This document shows, piece by piece, positions 1-15,723 of a stretch of DNA of 64,000 bases (its first letter is position 1; each line of letters begins with the position of its first letter). A model generated the notes under the pieces. That model had not been told where the DNA came from, made no database searches, and saw nothing but the letters and a program-made list of their open reading frames with translations. The position numbers and the translations under genes were made by a program. The stretch spans positions 45,090-109,089 of the forward strand of contig OKRB01000013.1 in NCBI GenBank assembly GCA_900290245.1, in the 5' to 3' direction. This DNA is from Candidatus Sulfuritelmatomonas gaucii. GTDB taxonomy: Bacteria; Acidobacteriota; Terriglobia; Terriglobales; Acidobacteriaceae.

Positions 1-809
1 GCAGGTCAGCGATTCTGCCCGCATTGCTGAGTGCCGCTGACGGAGATAGATTGCCGCTCAGTTTTGTCTCATGGCATATCTACAGCAGCGATCCCAAAGC
101 AATTCAGACAACCATCGAATACGTGAAAGATTTGCTTGCGCAACATCCTTCGCTTCATCCTGAAACGATCCTGGATGAATGGAACATGGCACTGACAGCG
201 CCTCCAAAGGACCCCCGCATCCAGCCGGCCTTTGTTGCAGAAACCGCATGGCGCATGAAACAGTCCGGCCTGACCTACTCGTGCTATTACCATATTCGCG
301 ATTATCACGTAGATCGCGATCTTTTTGCCTCGACGGTTTCATCGGGCGGCGCATCCTTCATGGCAAGCTGGTGGAATCGGATGCCGCAGTATTCGGGCCT
401 GTTCGATTATCAGAATGTGATGAGGCCTGCGTATTTCACTTTCGATTTGCTGGCACGGGTGACGGGCGACAGGCTCGAGGCCGAAAGTGACGATGACTCT
501 GTCCACGCTTTTCTCGCCTACGATAAGCTTTACAACTACTACAGCCTGATGTTCTGGAACTTCTCAGCGACACCGGTATCGCTCACTCTTCGGCTACATG
601 GCCTTCCAGGAACACTGACTGCCCACCGCCGCATGCTGGATGCCGAAACGCCCTCGCAGGACGAGAATGCGCGTCTCCGTCCGCTTGACGACGTCTTGCT
701 CGCTCCCGACGCGATCCCGGCTGAGATCAATCTCGCGCCATACGAAATTCAGTTCTGGTCTTTAGAACCGCTTCACTGGCGGGCGCAAATCATGAATCAA
801 GCGCCATAA
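1..809 (+). CDS. GH39-like glycoside hydrolase, 3' part
   Basis: The reading frame is open from the window edge, so the 5' part of the gene lies outside. The visible ~260 residues resemble the C-terminal half of a GH39 (beta-xylosidase-like) enzyme. Near the start is FVSWHIYSSDP, and then ILDEWNM, whose glutamate sits where the GH39 nucleophile is expected at the end of a barrel strand. The rest (an SGLFDY-type loop and a beta-rich tail ending FWSLEPL) fits the accessory beta domain that closes the GH39 barrel. A second GH39-type gene lies at 15.7 kb on the other strand. Family assignment is inferred from motifs only; another clan A family is possible. Confidence 0.7.
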   Translation, partial: RSAILPALLSAADGDRLPLSFVSWHIYSSDPKAIQTTIEYVKDLLAQHPSLHPETILDEWNMALTAPPKDPRIQPAFVAETAWRMKQSGLTYSCYYHIRDYHVDRDLFASTVSSGGASFMASWWNRMPQYSGLFDYQNVMRPAYFTFDLLARVTGDRLEAESDDDSVHAFLAYDKLYNYYSLMFWNFSATPVSLTLRLHGLPGTLTAHRRMLDAETPSQDENARLRPLDDVLLAPDAIPAEINLAPYEIQFWSLEPLHWRAQIMNQAP

Positions 810-973
810 TCCCGACCATCAAGGCCGGTTCGGGTAGTGCGCTCTCAACCGCAAAGAATCATTCTGCTGTTTTCTTTCCAGATCCAGCTGCTTCACTGCG
901 ATCTGCCGTTTGAAACGGTAGCATCGTTGCGGGCCAGCGGTCAGGTTGCGCATCCAGGTTCGGCGCCACTGCG

Positions 974-1660
974 GTGTCGAGACTTCTTGATCCAAAGGAG
1001 ATATCGCTCGACGACTATCTTCAGCCCGATTTTCGCGAGAGCTTGTTCCCATTGCGCCACGACGAGAGCTTCGATCGAATGCTCACTTATCTATCTCATT
1101 CTGAGCTCACCTCCTTCGCAGATATCGCTGTAGTCTCCGTACTTGAAAAACTGGTGGGGAACGACAGCGATCAGGTCTCGCTTACGTCGGCGCGAGATCT
1201 CGATCGCCGCGATCTTGAGAAGGGCAACTTTGTTTTTGTCGGGAGCGCTATTTCGAACCCATGGGTTTCGTTGTTCGCCGACAAACTCAATTTCAAGATG
1301 GTAGAAGAGGGCGTCGGCGGCAGAATGTACTTTCGGAATCGGAGTCCTCAGCCCGGAGAACAGCAGGAATACGAAGGTTTGGTTCGGACCGGATCGCCGG
1401 GCGACGACTTCGCCACGATCTCTCTGCTTCCAAGCAGCCTGGGCCAGGGGAACGTCCTGATTCTTCAAGGGTTTCGCCAGGAAGGTACAGAAGCCTTGGG
1501 TGCCCTGCTTAGCAATGCGAGTGATCGCGCGCGGTTAGAGCAAGCGGTGCGCCATGCTACGAATGGTTCGCCGTACTTTGAAGCTCTGATTCGTTCCCGC
1601 GCGATAGCGGGAGCTCCTGTTTCCATCGAGATCGTAGCCACCCGTGATATTCGGCCATGA
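974..1660 (+). pseudogene. Headless fragment of an acidobacterial DNA-binding/membrane protein family
   Basis: About 228 codons are open from a GTG at 974; the frame extends back to 914, just after a stop, with no convincing ribosome binding site. The sequence runs from a region with FADIAVVSVL, through NFVFVGSAISNPWVSLF, to EIVATRDIRP. From memory this resembles the C-terminal module of large acidobacterial proteins that begin with a winged-helix domain and a membrane segment. No such N-terminal part is present; the preceding 160 nt encode nothing recognisable. I therefore read it as a 5'-truncated remnant, but a short intact protein of unknown function cannot be excluded. Confidence 0.4.
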
Positions 1661-1809
1661 TCAGTCGGAAGTACTATATCGTCCGTCATCCGGAAGTCAA
1701 CCGTCTGCTGAGTTTCAGCATCGAATGCTCAGAGATACGTCTAAACGGAGAATATCTATATTACAGGCGGAATTATCGACATCCTTCGGAACACGCTCGA
1801 TCGGCTTGA
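1657..1809 (+). CDS. Possible 50-residue ORF overlapping the stop of the fragment above
   Basis: An ATG at 1657 overlaps the upstream TGA in an ATGA arrangement and opens 50 codons beginning MISRKYYIVRHP. The overlap is the kind seen in translationally coupled genes. No family is recognised and the ORF is short. It may belong to the same decayed locus as the fragment before it. Confidence 0.2.
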   Translation: MISRKYYIVRHPEVNRLLSFSIECSEIRLNGEYLYYRRNYRHPSEHARSA

Positions 1810-1957
1810 AGAGACCGCAACCTTCGAGCAAGGCGACCCCGCTGTCATTCAACTGAAGAGGCACATCGTTCAGTCGATTGCAGAACTTGAGGTTATGAAG
1901 GAAGCCCAGCCCCGCTCCGCACCGGAAAAGCGAGAACCGGCCCTTCGCACCCGCTAA
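1745..1957 (+). pseudogene. Coding-like fragment without a start codon
   Basis: After a stop at 1742-1744 this frame is open to TAA at 1955. It encodes a helical, charged stretch (IIDILRNTLDRLEE, then AVIQLKRHIVQSIAELE) that looks like real protein rather than chance. No ATG, GTG or TTG starts it. It may be the 3' end of a small acidobacterial protein whose 5' end is lost, in line with the broken gene just upstream. Confidence 0.25.
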
Positions 1958-2112
1958 CGTCGGCCGGCATTCATCTTCCGGCGCACCGCGGTCTCATTGT
2001 TCCTCCACTCTGACGAGGTTTCGAGCGCCGGGGGTCGATTTCAAAAAAGGCGGGCCTCAGACAACCTGGGCCAAGCCGCAGGCATCACTTTTTCAGCTTC
2101 GCTCGGAGGGGG

Positions 2113-2134
2113 AATGGGGAGGTGTGTCCCCATT
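2113..2134 (+). promoter_or_regulatory. Stem-loop in the leader of the poly-HAMP kinase gene
   Basis: AATGGGG (2113-2119) and CCCCATT (2128-2134) form a perfect 7-bp stem with an 8-nt loop, about 48 nt before the chosen start codon. There is no U-tract after it, so it is not an intrinsic terminator. It could affect leader stability or translation, or be a protein-binding site. Confidence 0.25.
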
Positions 2135-2181
2135 TGCTCCTCACCCATCTGACTTCCCCGCCTTCCCTAGGAGGCCCGACA

Positions 2182-8502
<6,321 letters not shown>

Positions 8503-8547
8503 GATTTGCTCGAACTTGAAACAGCTCACTGCCGAGGAGAAGACGCG

Positions 8548-10230
8548 ATGTCTGCAGATGAGAAAGTCAACATCCTGATGGTCGACGACCAGCCAGCGAA
8601 GCTCCTGAGCTACGAGGTGATTCTTGCGGACCTTGGCGAAAACCTGATCAAGGCCAGCTCGGCAAGCGAGGCACTGAATATCTTATTGAAGACCGACGTC
8701 GCCGTGGTTTTGATGGACGTAAGCATGCCCGACGTAGATGGCTTCGAGCTCGCAGAGGTGATCCGACAGCATCCACGGTTTCAGAGAACCGCGATCATCT
8801 TCATTTCCGGTGTCCATCTCACGGTTTCTGACATGATTCAGGGATATGGCCGCGGCGCTGTCGACTACATCTCGGTCCCTGTGGTCCCGGAGGTGTTGCG
8901 AGCCAAGATCAGCATCTTTGTCGAGTTGCATCGCAAGACTCGCATGTTGGAGAACCTCAACAGAGAGCTTGAGAAGCGCGTCGAAGAGCGCACCGAGGAA
9001 CTGAGGAAAAGCGAGGCCCAATTCCGCATGCGAGCCGAGCTGCTCGACCTCACCTCTGAGGCCATTATCGTGCGCGATTTCGACGGGAAGATTCAATTCT
9101 GGAATTCCGGCGCCGAGCGAACCTATGGTTGGACTCGCGAAGAAGCTCTCGGGCAGGATCTTCATACACTGTTGCAGACCATATCTCCCATTCCGATTGA
9201 GCAGATCGACCAGGAGCTTCGTGAGCGTCATACGTGGCATGGCCGGTTCACACAAACTACGAAGAGCGGTAACAGGATCGTCACTGGTTGCCATAAAAAC
9301 ACCAACCTGGATGGAGACGCGATTCTCGAAGTGAATCGCGACATGACCCTCGAGCTGCGAACTCAAGACGCCCTTCGCGAGACAGAGAAACTGGCGGCGA
9401 TGGGACGCGTGGCCGGAATCATTGCGCATGAAATCAACAATCCGCTGGAGGCCATCACCAACATCTTCTATCTGCTGCGGAATCATCCTTCGCTGAGCGA
9501 AGATGCGCGGACTTATGCCGATATGGCGGAGCAGGAACTGCAACGCGTCAGCCATATTACACGTCAGACGCTGAGCTTTTACCGTGAATCGAAGCAGCCG
9601 ATACAGGTCTTCCTGCCTCAACTGCTCAATGACGTTCTCGAGTTGCAGAATCGAGCCCTCAGCTCAAGTCGCATTGCAGTTCGCAAAGATTACTCCGCAG
9701 CAGCGTCTGTGACGGGATTTCCGGTAGAGTTGAGGCAGATTTTTCTCAACCTGATTGGCAACGCGATCCAGGCGATGCCGGAAGGCGGCGTGCTTGGCGT
9801 CTTTGTGCGCGAAGCCACTGACTGGACGAGAAACCTCCGCGGCATCGCGATCTCGGTGCTGGATACCGGCAATGGCATTCATCCTGACGCCACTGAGCAA
9901 CTTTTTCAGCCATTTTTCAGCACCAAGTCGACCAAAGGCACCGGACTGGGACTTTGGATCAGCAACGGCATTGTGCAGAAATATGATGGAAGGATTACTT
10001 GCCGGAGTGTTCGCAGGAAAGATGGGTGCGTAACCTGTTTCCGCGTGTTCTTGCCGGGCTCCGGAACTCTTGACCGCGGTGCAGCGCCAGAAGAAGAGAC
10101 GGCGAAAGTGGGAAGCGAGAGCTTTGACAGCAGCGATGGCGCTGCCGGTTTGATGCCCGCGTCCAAGAGTCCAGTCGCGCGGACGACAGGTCAACGCGAG
10201 CAGGCTCTTCCTTTAAGCGCTAACGCTTAG
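8548..10230 (+). CDS. Receiver-PAS-histidine kinase
   Basis: The protein has 560 residues. ATG 8548 is preferred because GAGGAG lies just upstream; an in-frame TTG at 8506 would add 14 residues. An N-terminal receiver (about 1-125) has VVLMDVSMPD with phosphoacceptor Asp57. A short coiled coil follows (LNRELEKRVEERTEEL), then PAS (about 160-275), HisKA with GIIAHEINNPLEA (His294) and HATPase with GTGLGLWIS. The C-terminal ~60 residues are low in complexity. A receiver ahead of the kinase suggests it takes phosphate from an upstream kinase, most simply the poly-HAMP protein encoded 45 nt before. No membrane segment is visible. Confidence 0.93.
   Translation: MSADEKVNILMVDDQPAKLLSYEVILADLGENLIKASSASEALNILLKTDVAVVLMDVSMPDVDGFELAEVIRQHPRFQRTAIIFISGVHLTVSDMIQGYGRGAVDYISVPVVPEVLRAKISIFVELHRKTRMLENLNRELEKRVEERTEELRKSEAQFRMRAELLDLTSEAIIVRDFDGKIQFWNSGAERTYGWTREEALGQDLHTLLQTISPIPIEQIDQELRERHTWHGRFTQTTKSGNRIVTGCHKNTNLDGDAILEVNRDMTLELRTQDALRETEKLAAMGRVAGIIAHEINNPLEAITNIFYLLRNHPSLSEDARTYADMAEQELQRVSHITRQTLSFYRESKQPIQVFLPQLLNDVLELQNRALSSSRIAVRKDYSAAASVTGFPVELRQIFLNLIGNAIQAMPEGGVLGVFVREATDWTRNLRGIAISVLDTGNGIHPDATEQLFQPFFSTKSTKGTGLGLWISNGIVQKYDGRITCRSVRRKDGCVTCFRVFLPGSGTLDRGAAPEEETAKVGSESFDSSDGAAGLMPASKSPVARTTGQREQALPLSANA
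10214..10229 (+). terminator. Weak stem-loop at the end of the kinase operon
   Basis: TAAGCG and CGCTTA pair around a CTAA loop, overlapping the stop codon. The following sequence is not U-rich, so termination is only a possibility. A 14-bp perfect palindrome (CCAACTTAAGTTGG, 10284-10297) also lies in this short gap between convergent genes. Confidence 0.25.
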
Positions 10231-10309
10231 GGCAGTTTCCCGACACTGCAGGAAAACCGCAAGAGCAAACTATCTCATGCAGCCCAACTTAAGTTGGCCA
10301 GGGACCCGG

Positions 10310-12028
10310 TCAGGATGGCAGCGTCGCGCCACGTCCGCTGCCCGGTATTCCCGGCAGTCGCGTTCTTTTCGAGCCGACGAAGCTTGCGATGAGAAGAACG
10401 ATGCAAACCAGAATCCCCATGGCGCTCATCCAGGCTCCAATCTGTTCATCGAGGCCGCGAGGCAGGTTCAGCAGAATTTGATGGCGGCCCGGGGGCACTT
10501 GCACTTTAAGCAGCCCTTGCGGAAGCACCGGTTCGATAGGCAACAGCTTGCCCTCCGGAGAAAGTTGCGCTTTCCACTTTGGATAGTAGAGCTGGTTCAC
10601 GATTAACGGTCCGCACACGTCGCACTCTGTCAGCACTTCAATGTGGCGCGGTTTCCAAAGCAACACTTGAGCGGTGCCTTGTCCTGCCGGGAATCTCGCG
10701 GGTGGCAGAGCGGCGGACTCGAGTGCGCTCGCCAGGTCGGTGCCGCTCGGCGTCCAGGCGGCGAACCAGCCGTCATATACCCTCCACTCGGATCCTGCAT
10801 CGTTACCATCTCGAGTGAGTTGTTTGACGGCATCGACGTAGCCCCCGAGCCATGTCATGGCGAAGAGGCCAACGACAATGAGGACGCCCACTCTGGATCG
10901 CGCCGGCAATTGCATCACGTCTGTGAGCAGAAAAGCTGCAAGCGGAAGTGCCGCGATGCACAAAACGACACCGAATCTAAAAGGGAATTGAACCGCGCTT
11001 GCAAGTGCCGGAAAAGCTTTCCAAAGCCATTGGCTTGTGCCCAACATGAGAAAGATCGGAATAGGGCAAACCGCAAGCCACAGCCAAGCCCGCCCACGGC
11101 GGCTCCGCGGGCCTTTCTTCAGCGCGATGAAGCCACAGAGCGCGATAAACGCGACCGTATCCACCGTGACCAGTGAAACTGCGTGGACAAACCCCGACTT
11201 CGCCGAGTGCCTCGTAAAAAGATCCCAGCCAACATCGAGAAGGTCTCCGTGTGGGCCATTGTCGATCGGGATGTCCAGTTTGGAAACAGGGAAGTATCTC
11301 GCATTAGCGAAAGCGGGCACCAGATACGCGGCCGCCACGACAGTACCGAGGGCAAGGCCGCCCATCACTATGAAAAGTGCCCTTGCTTTTCTGCCGCGTT
11401 CCGCGATCGTTAAAGCAAGAAGAAGCGGCAGCGCTGAAAGGATTACGACGCTTATCAGGTGACTCACAATGAGCAATGCGTAGGCGAGAGCGAGCCCAGC
11501 GACGGCGTAGCGCTTCTTTTGTACTGCCTGCGTTGTGAAGTACAGCACCAAAGGCATCCAGGCGAGCGCCCAACATTCCGAAAGCGCATCTCGCCGATAG
11601 AAGTCGATCGCAAGGTGATATGGCAGGAGCATGTAGAGGGTTGCGGCGATCAGCGAAATCCGCCGGCTCGCGATCGTCGTCATCCACAGAAAGGCACCCA
11701 GCCCCGATGCGAACAGGCAGAGATATTCGCCAAGGCAAAAGGCGTTCGCGTGAACGAAATGCGCGAGCGGCAGCAGCAATGCATAAACATAGGACGGAAA
11801 CGGGGGATAGACGAAGAACGACGCGCTTCCCAGGCCGTGATTCATGTTCAGGAGCCAGCGCGGATACAGGTCGCCTTGCCAGAATTGCTCGGCGAAATAT
11901 GTCCCGAAGGCGAGGTGTTCCTTGGTGTCGTGCCCTGAATACATCGGGCCATGAATGAAGATCGGCAACGACAGGGCGAGGGCTGCCACAGCGAGTACCA
12001 GGATTTCCTTCACTCGCTTCAACGGCAT
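10310..12028 (-). CDS. Polytopic membrane protein, GT-C-like
   Basis: The protein has 572 residues and about ten or more hydrophobic segments. The first loop carries MYSGHDTKEHL, an acidic/His loop placed as in GT-C fold lipid-linked sugar transferases. A soluble beta-rich region near residues 430-530 (with LIVNQLYYPKWKAQL) precedes a last membrane helix. It resembles membrane proteins often annotated as '6-pyruvoyl-tetrahydropterin synthase-related' or YfhO-like, probably acting in cell-surface glycan or lipid glycosylation. The substrate cannot be told. It follows the aldehyde dehydrogenase gene by about 40 nt on the same strand, which may be shared transcription rather than shared function. 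Confidence 0.65.
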   Translation of the reverse strand: MPLKRVKEILVLAVAALALSLPIFIHGPMYSGHDTKEHLAFGTYFAEQFWQGDLYPRWLLNMNHGLGSASFFVYPPFPSYVYALLLPLAHFVHANAFCLGEYLCLFASGLGAFLWMTTIASRRISLIAATLYMLLPYHLAIDFYRRDALSECWALAWMPLVLYFTTQAVQKKRYAVAGLALAYALLIVSHLISVVILSALPLLLALTIAERGRKARALFIVMGGLALGTVVAAAYLVPAFANARYFPVSKLDIPIDNGPHGDLLDVGWDLFTRHSAKSGFVHAVSLVTVDTVAFIALCGFIALKKGPRSRRGRAWLWLAVCPIPIFLMLGTSQWLWKAFPALASAVQFPFRFGVVLCIAALPLAAFLLTDVMQLPARSRVGVLIVVGLFAMTWLGGYVDAVKQLTRDGNDAGSEWRVYDGWFAAWTPSGTDLASALESAALPPARFPAGQGTAQVLLWKPRHIEVLTECDVCGPLIVNQLYYPKWKAQLSPEGKLLPIEPVLPQGLLKVQVPPGRHQILLNLPRGLDEQIGAWMSAMGILVCIVLLIASFVGSKRTRLPGIPGSGRGATLPS

Positions 12029-12067
12029 AGCTCACCCTTGGTGAAGTTCAGATGTCAGCGCCCGTGA

Positions 12068-14467
12068 TTACTCCCCGTATGGCACCCAGATGTTCTTCAC
12101 CTGCGTGGCGTGTTGCAGGAACCAGCGGCCTTCAGCCTGCGCGGGATTAAACCAGTCGTACTCGTGGCCGTCGTTGGTGAAAACCTGCTTCATGTTGCCG
12201 ATGGACGCGGCGCGCACCGCGTTTGCTTCCTCATCGCTGCGGAAGCACCAGATGGCCTCAATGCCATCATGCTCGGCGAGCGTCTTTGCCAGCTCTGCGG
12301 GGCGGCCGGCGACCAGGTTCACCACGCCGCCAGGTAGATCGCTTGTGTCGAGGAGCTGATACACGTCGCCGATGACCAGCGGATAGCGCTCAGAGGGAAC
12401 GGCGACGACCGTGTTGCCGACGGCGATGGCAGGCAGCACCAGCGAGAGCAAGCCGAGCAATGGCGCTTCGCTCGGTGCGAGGATTCCGATGGCGCCGACG
12501 GCTTCAGGCATGGCGATGGTGATATTGCGTCCCGGCGGATGGTGCACCACGCCCTCGTATTTGTCGGCCCATGCGGCATAGCTGAAGATGCGTTGAATGG
12601 AGAGATCGACCTCGACCGCGGCCTGGTCTTCACCGACGGCGCGTGCCAGCCCATGCGCGATCTCGTCGCGGCGCTGGATCATGTTTTCAGCAATGTAGTA
12701 GATGACCTGTGCGCGATTGTGCGCCGATGTTCGTGCCCAGCCGGACGCGTTGCGCGCCGCTTCTACCGCGTTGCGAATGTCTTTGCGATTGCCCAGCGGC
12801 GCCTCGCCGAGCAACTCGCCTTCACGTCCATAGACCGGGAACGAGTAACCGGAATCAGGCCGCGCCTGCTTGCCGCCGATGTACTGCTTGACGGTGCGAT
12901 CAATATTCGCGTGGGGCGGCTCGCCCGCCGGTTCGAATCCTTCCTCCTCGTCGGGGACAGATATCTTGACAGCCGCATGCGGAGCCGCGGGCAGCGAATG
13001 CAGCCACTTCGGCGTTAGATATTCGAGCATGCCTTCGCGCCCGCCTTCGCGGCCATAGCCGCTTTCGCGATAGCCCCCGAATCCGCAAGCTGCGTCGAAC
13101 TGATTCGTGCAGTTGACCCACACTACTCCGGCCTTTACCTGCGAGGCCAGGTCGAGCGCCACGTTGATGTTCTCGCTCCAGACGCTGGCGGCCAAGCCAT
13201 ACACGGTATTGTTGGCGAGCTCCGCGGCCTCGGATGGCGTGCGGAAGGTCATCCCCACCAGCACCGGCCCGAATATCTCTTCTTGCACGACGGTGGCCGC
13301 TGGATGCACATCCGTGAGCAGCGTCGGCGGGAAGAAGCAGCCCTTTTCCGGCAACGAATTGCTCGGTTGCCAGCACTTCGCGCCTTCTGCTACGCCCTGA
13401 TCGACCATCTTGCGAATGGTCTCAAGCTGCACTGGCGAAACGATGGCGCCAATGTCGATCGCCTTATCGAGCGGCGGTCCCACCCGCAGTGTTTCCATGC
13501 GCGCGCGAACCTTTGTATAGAGCATCTCGGCGACGCGTTCCTGCACCAGCAGCCGCGAGCCTGCGCAGCACACCTGGCCCTGGTTGAACCAGATTGCATC
13601 CACCAGTCCCTCAACCGCCGAGTCTAGATCGGCATCGTCGAAAACGACGAAGGGCGATTTGCCACCCAGTTCAAGCGAGAGTTTCTTGGTCGAGTTGGCG
13701 GTGGCTTTGCGAATCACGCGGCCGATCTCAGTCGATCCGGTAAACGCAACCTTGTCGATGCCTGGATGTTCAATGAGCGCCTGCCCGGTCTTCGCGTCGC
13801 AGGTGAGCACGTTGAGCACGCCAGGCGGCAGGCCCACTTCCATCGCCAGCTCAGCAAACGCCAGCGCGGTCATCGGCGTGTACTTCGCCGGCTTGATGAC
13901 GACCGTGTTCCCCGCCGCCAGCGCCGGTGCCACCTTCCACGCAAACATCAGGAGCGGAAAGTTCCACGGAATCACCTGGCCCACGACACCGCATGCCGTG
14001 TAATTCGGAAACTCCTGATCGAGCAACTGCGCCCATCCGGCATGGTGATAAAAATGCCGCGCGACGAGAGGAATATCGATGTCGCGGCTCTCGCGGATGG
14101 GCTTGCCGTTGTCCATCGTCTCGAGAACTGCGAGCCGCCGCGAGTGCTTCTGCACCTGGCGGGCCAATGCGTAGAGATAGCGCGCGCGCTCGTGGCCACT
14201 CAGCGCCTGCCATGCAGGAAAAGCCTTGCGTGCAGCCGCCACGGCGGCTTCCACGTCTGCGGTATTACCCTTGGCCACTTCGGCCAAGGTCTCGCCGGTC
14301 GAAGGATCGCTGGTCGTCTGGTACTCGCCGCTCGCCGGCGCAACCCACGCGCCGCCAATGAACTCCTCAAAGCGGCGATGATGCCGCTCAAGCCACTGAT
14401 TCACTTCTTTGGGATCTTCCGGCGCGGCGCCGTACTCCATGGTGTAGAACTTTTCCGCAATGCTCAC
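12068..14467 (-). CDS. Two-domain aldehyde dehydrogenase, ALDH16-like
   Basis: The protein has 799 residues, far longer than the ~500 of ordinary ALDHs and close to ALDH16 proteins. Domain 1 (about 30-500) is complete: VIPWNFPLLM, FTGSTEIGR, Glu266 in LELGGKSP and Cys300 in NQGQVCCAGSR. Domain 2 (about 525-799) resembles the ALDH coenzyme-binding half (IGILAPSEAPLLGLLSLVLPAIAVGN) but ends before any catalytic segment, with no equivalent Cys. It is encoded 48 nt after deoC on the same strand. DeoC releases acetaldehyde, so oxidation of acetaldehyde to acetate is the likely role. The function of the second domain (structural, or oligomer formation) is inferred. Confidence 0.9.
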   Translation of the reverse strand: MSIAEKFYTMEYGAAPEDPKEVNQWLERHHRRFEEFIGGAWVAPASGEYQTTSDPSTGETLAEVAKGNTADVEAAVAAARKAFPAWQALSGHERARYLYALARQVQKHSRRLAVLETMDNGKPIRESRDIDIPLVARHFYHHAGWAQLLDQEFPNYTACGVVGQVIPWNFPLLMFAWKVAPALAAGNTVVIKPAKYTPMTALAFAELAMEVGLPPGVLNVLTCDAKTGQALIEHPGIDKVAFTGSTEIGRVIRKATANSTKKLSLELGGKSPFVVFDDADLDSAVEGLVDAIWFNQGQVCCAGSRLLVQERVAEMLYTKVRARMETLRVGPPLDKAIDIGAIVSPVQLETIRKMVDQGVAEGAKCWQPSNSLPEKGCFFPPTLLTDVHPAATVVQEEIFGPVLVGMTFRTPSEAAELANNTVYGLAASVWSENINVALDLASQVKAGVVWVNCTNQFDAACGFGGYRESGYGREGGREGMLEYLTPKWLHSLPAAPHAAVKISVPDEEEGFEPAGEPPHANIDRTVKQYIGGKQARPDSGYSFPVYGREGELLGEAPLGNRKDIRNAVEAARNASGWARTSAHNRAQVIYYIAENMIQRRDEIAHGLARAVGEDQAAVEVDLSIQRIFSYAAWADKYEGVVHHPPGRNITIAMPEAVGAIGILAPSEAPLLGLLSLVLPAIAVGNTVVAVPSERYPLVIGDVYQLLDTSDLPGGVVNLVAGRPAELAKTLAEHDGIEAIWCFRSDEEANAVRAASIGNMKQVFTNDGHEYDWFNPAQAEGRWFLQHATQVKNIWVPYGE

Positions 14468-14515
14468 AGCGTCTCCTTCTGATCCGCTAGTCCCTACGTC
14501 CCTATGTCTCTGTCT

Positions 14516-15544
14516 TTACGCAATCGGATGCCGGTACGTCGCCGAATACCGTCCAGTTAAATGATGCTCCAGTTGTCTCTCAATATCGCCCAACATTCCG
14601 CTGGCGCCGAACCGAAAGAGTGACGGCTCCAGCCACGGCCGGCCCAACTCGTCCTTCATCAGCGCCAGCCAGTCCGTCGCCTGCTTTGCAGTGCGAATGC
14701 CGCCCGCCGGCTTGAATCCCACCGCCATGCCTGTGCGCTCCGCATAATCGCGAATGCAGCGCACCATCACCAGCGATACGGGCAACGTGGCGTTCACGCT
14801 CTCCTTGCCTGTCGACGTTTTGATGAAGTCCGCGCCAGCCATCATGGCCACCCAGCTTGCGCGCGCCACGTTGCGCAGCGTCATCAAATCACCGGTGCCC
14901 AAAATCGCCTTCAAATGTGCTGGCCCTGCCGCCTCCTTGAAGGCCGCAACCTCGTCGTAGAGCGCCTGCCACTCTCCGTTGAAGACATGCGCGCGCGTGA
15001 TCACAATATCAATCTCCTGCGCGCCAGCCTCCACCGAACGATGAATCTCCTCGACGCGCTCGGCCAGCGGATTCAGGCCTGCCGGAAATCCCGCAGAAAC
15101 CGCAGCCACAGGAATCCCCGACCCTTCGAGCGCCTTTACCGCCGTCTCGACAAACGCGTGATACACGCACACAGCGCCGACGGTCAGATGCAGCTCCTCG
15201 ATCCCGAGTCCCTCCACAATGTGACGCTGCAGCGGATTGCGCGCCTTGGCGCATAGCCGCCGCACGCGGTCGGCCGAGTCATCGCCGCTCAGCGTGGTCA
15301 GGTCCATACACGCAATGGCGCGAAGCAGCCAAGCCGCCTGCGTCTCCTTTTTCACGGTGCGCCGCGCAACATGCGTCGCGGCACGTCGCTCCACGGCGCT
15401 GGTGTTCACGCGCACGGCTTCTACCCAGTCGGTGTTGAGCGGCATTCGCCGGTTGTGCTCGAGCGTGCGCCCGTTCAGAATCACCGGAATGGGCTGCACG
15501 GTGTGGGGTGCATGATTCGTGGATGTGATGGGTTGTACAGCCAT
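14516..15544 (-). CDS. deoC: Deoxyribose-phosphate aldolase
   Basis: This enzyme splits 2-deoxyribose-5-phosphate into glyceraldehyde-3-phosphate and acetaldehyde in nucleoside catabolism. The ATG at 15544 gives 342 residues; the open frame runs further upstream to 15901 but into non-coding and unrelated sequence. Visible motifs are EIDIVITRA (Asp179), FIKTSTGKES (Schiff-base Lys242) and GFKPAGGIRT (second active-site Lys). The N-terminal ~85 residues ahead of the barrel make it longer than E. coli DeoC (259) and similar to the long animal-type form. The next gene, the ALDH16-like dehydrogenase, would remove the acetaldehyde. A terminator at 15587-15620 separates it from the GH39 gene. Confidence 0.95.
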   Translation of the reverse strand: MAVQPITSTNHAPHTVQPIPVILNGRTLEHNRRMPLNTDWVEAVRVNTSAVERRAATHVARRTVKKETQAAWLLRAIACMDLTTLSGDDSADRVRRLCAKARNPLQRHIVEGLGIEELHLTVGAVCVYHAFVETAVKALEGSGIPVAAVSAGFPAGLNPLAERVEEIHRSVEAGAQEIDIVITRAHVFNGEWQALYDEVAAFKEAAGPAHLKAILGTGDLMTLRNVARASWVAMMAGADFIKTSTGKESVNATLPVSLVMVRCIRDYAERTGMAVGFKPAGGIRTAKQATDWLALMKDELGRPWLEPSLFRFGASGMLGDIERQLEHHLTGRYSATYRHPIA

Positions 15545-15586
15545 GGAACGTTCTCCGCGAAAGCAATGAAAAGGCCAAAATCGATG

Positions 15587-15620
15587 AAAAAGACTGGCTC
15601 CTCCGCATCGCAGAGGAGCC
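15587..15620 (-). terminator. Intrinsic terminator after the GH39 gene
   Basis: On the minus strand GGCTCCTC (620 to 613 side) pairs with GAGGAGCC around a 9-nt loop, followed by AGTCTTTTT. It lies between the GH39 stop and the deoC start and should end the glycosidase transcript. Confidence 0.7.
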
Positions 15621-15723
15621 CGTTGTTCAGAAACGATCTGAAAGAGCAGGATAAATCGCCCCCAGCCGCAAAGCAACAGCGGATTCGCAGGCGCGGGGCT
15701 TTTGGTAATCGGCCGCGGGTTGC

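Noticed and set aside
12932..12945. GGTTCGAATCC, like a tRNA T-loop
   Set aside because: It lies inside the aldehyde dehydrogenase gene and no cloverleaf can be built around it.
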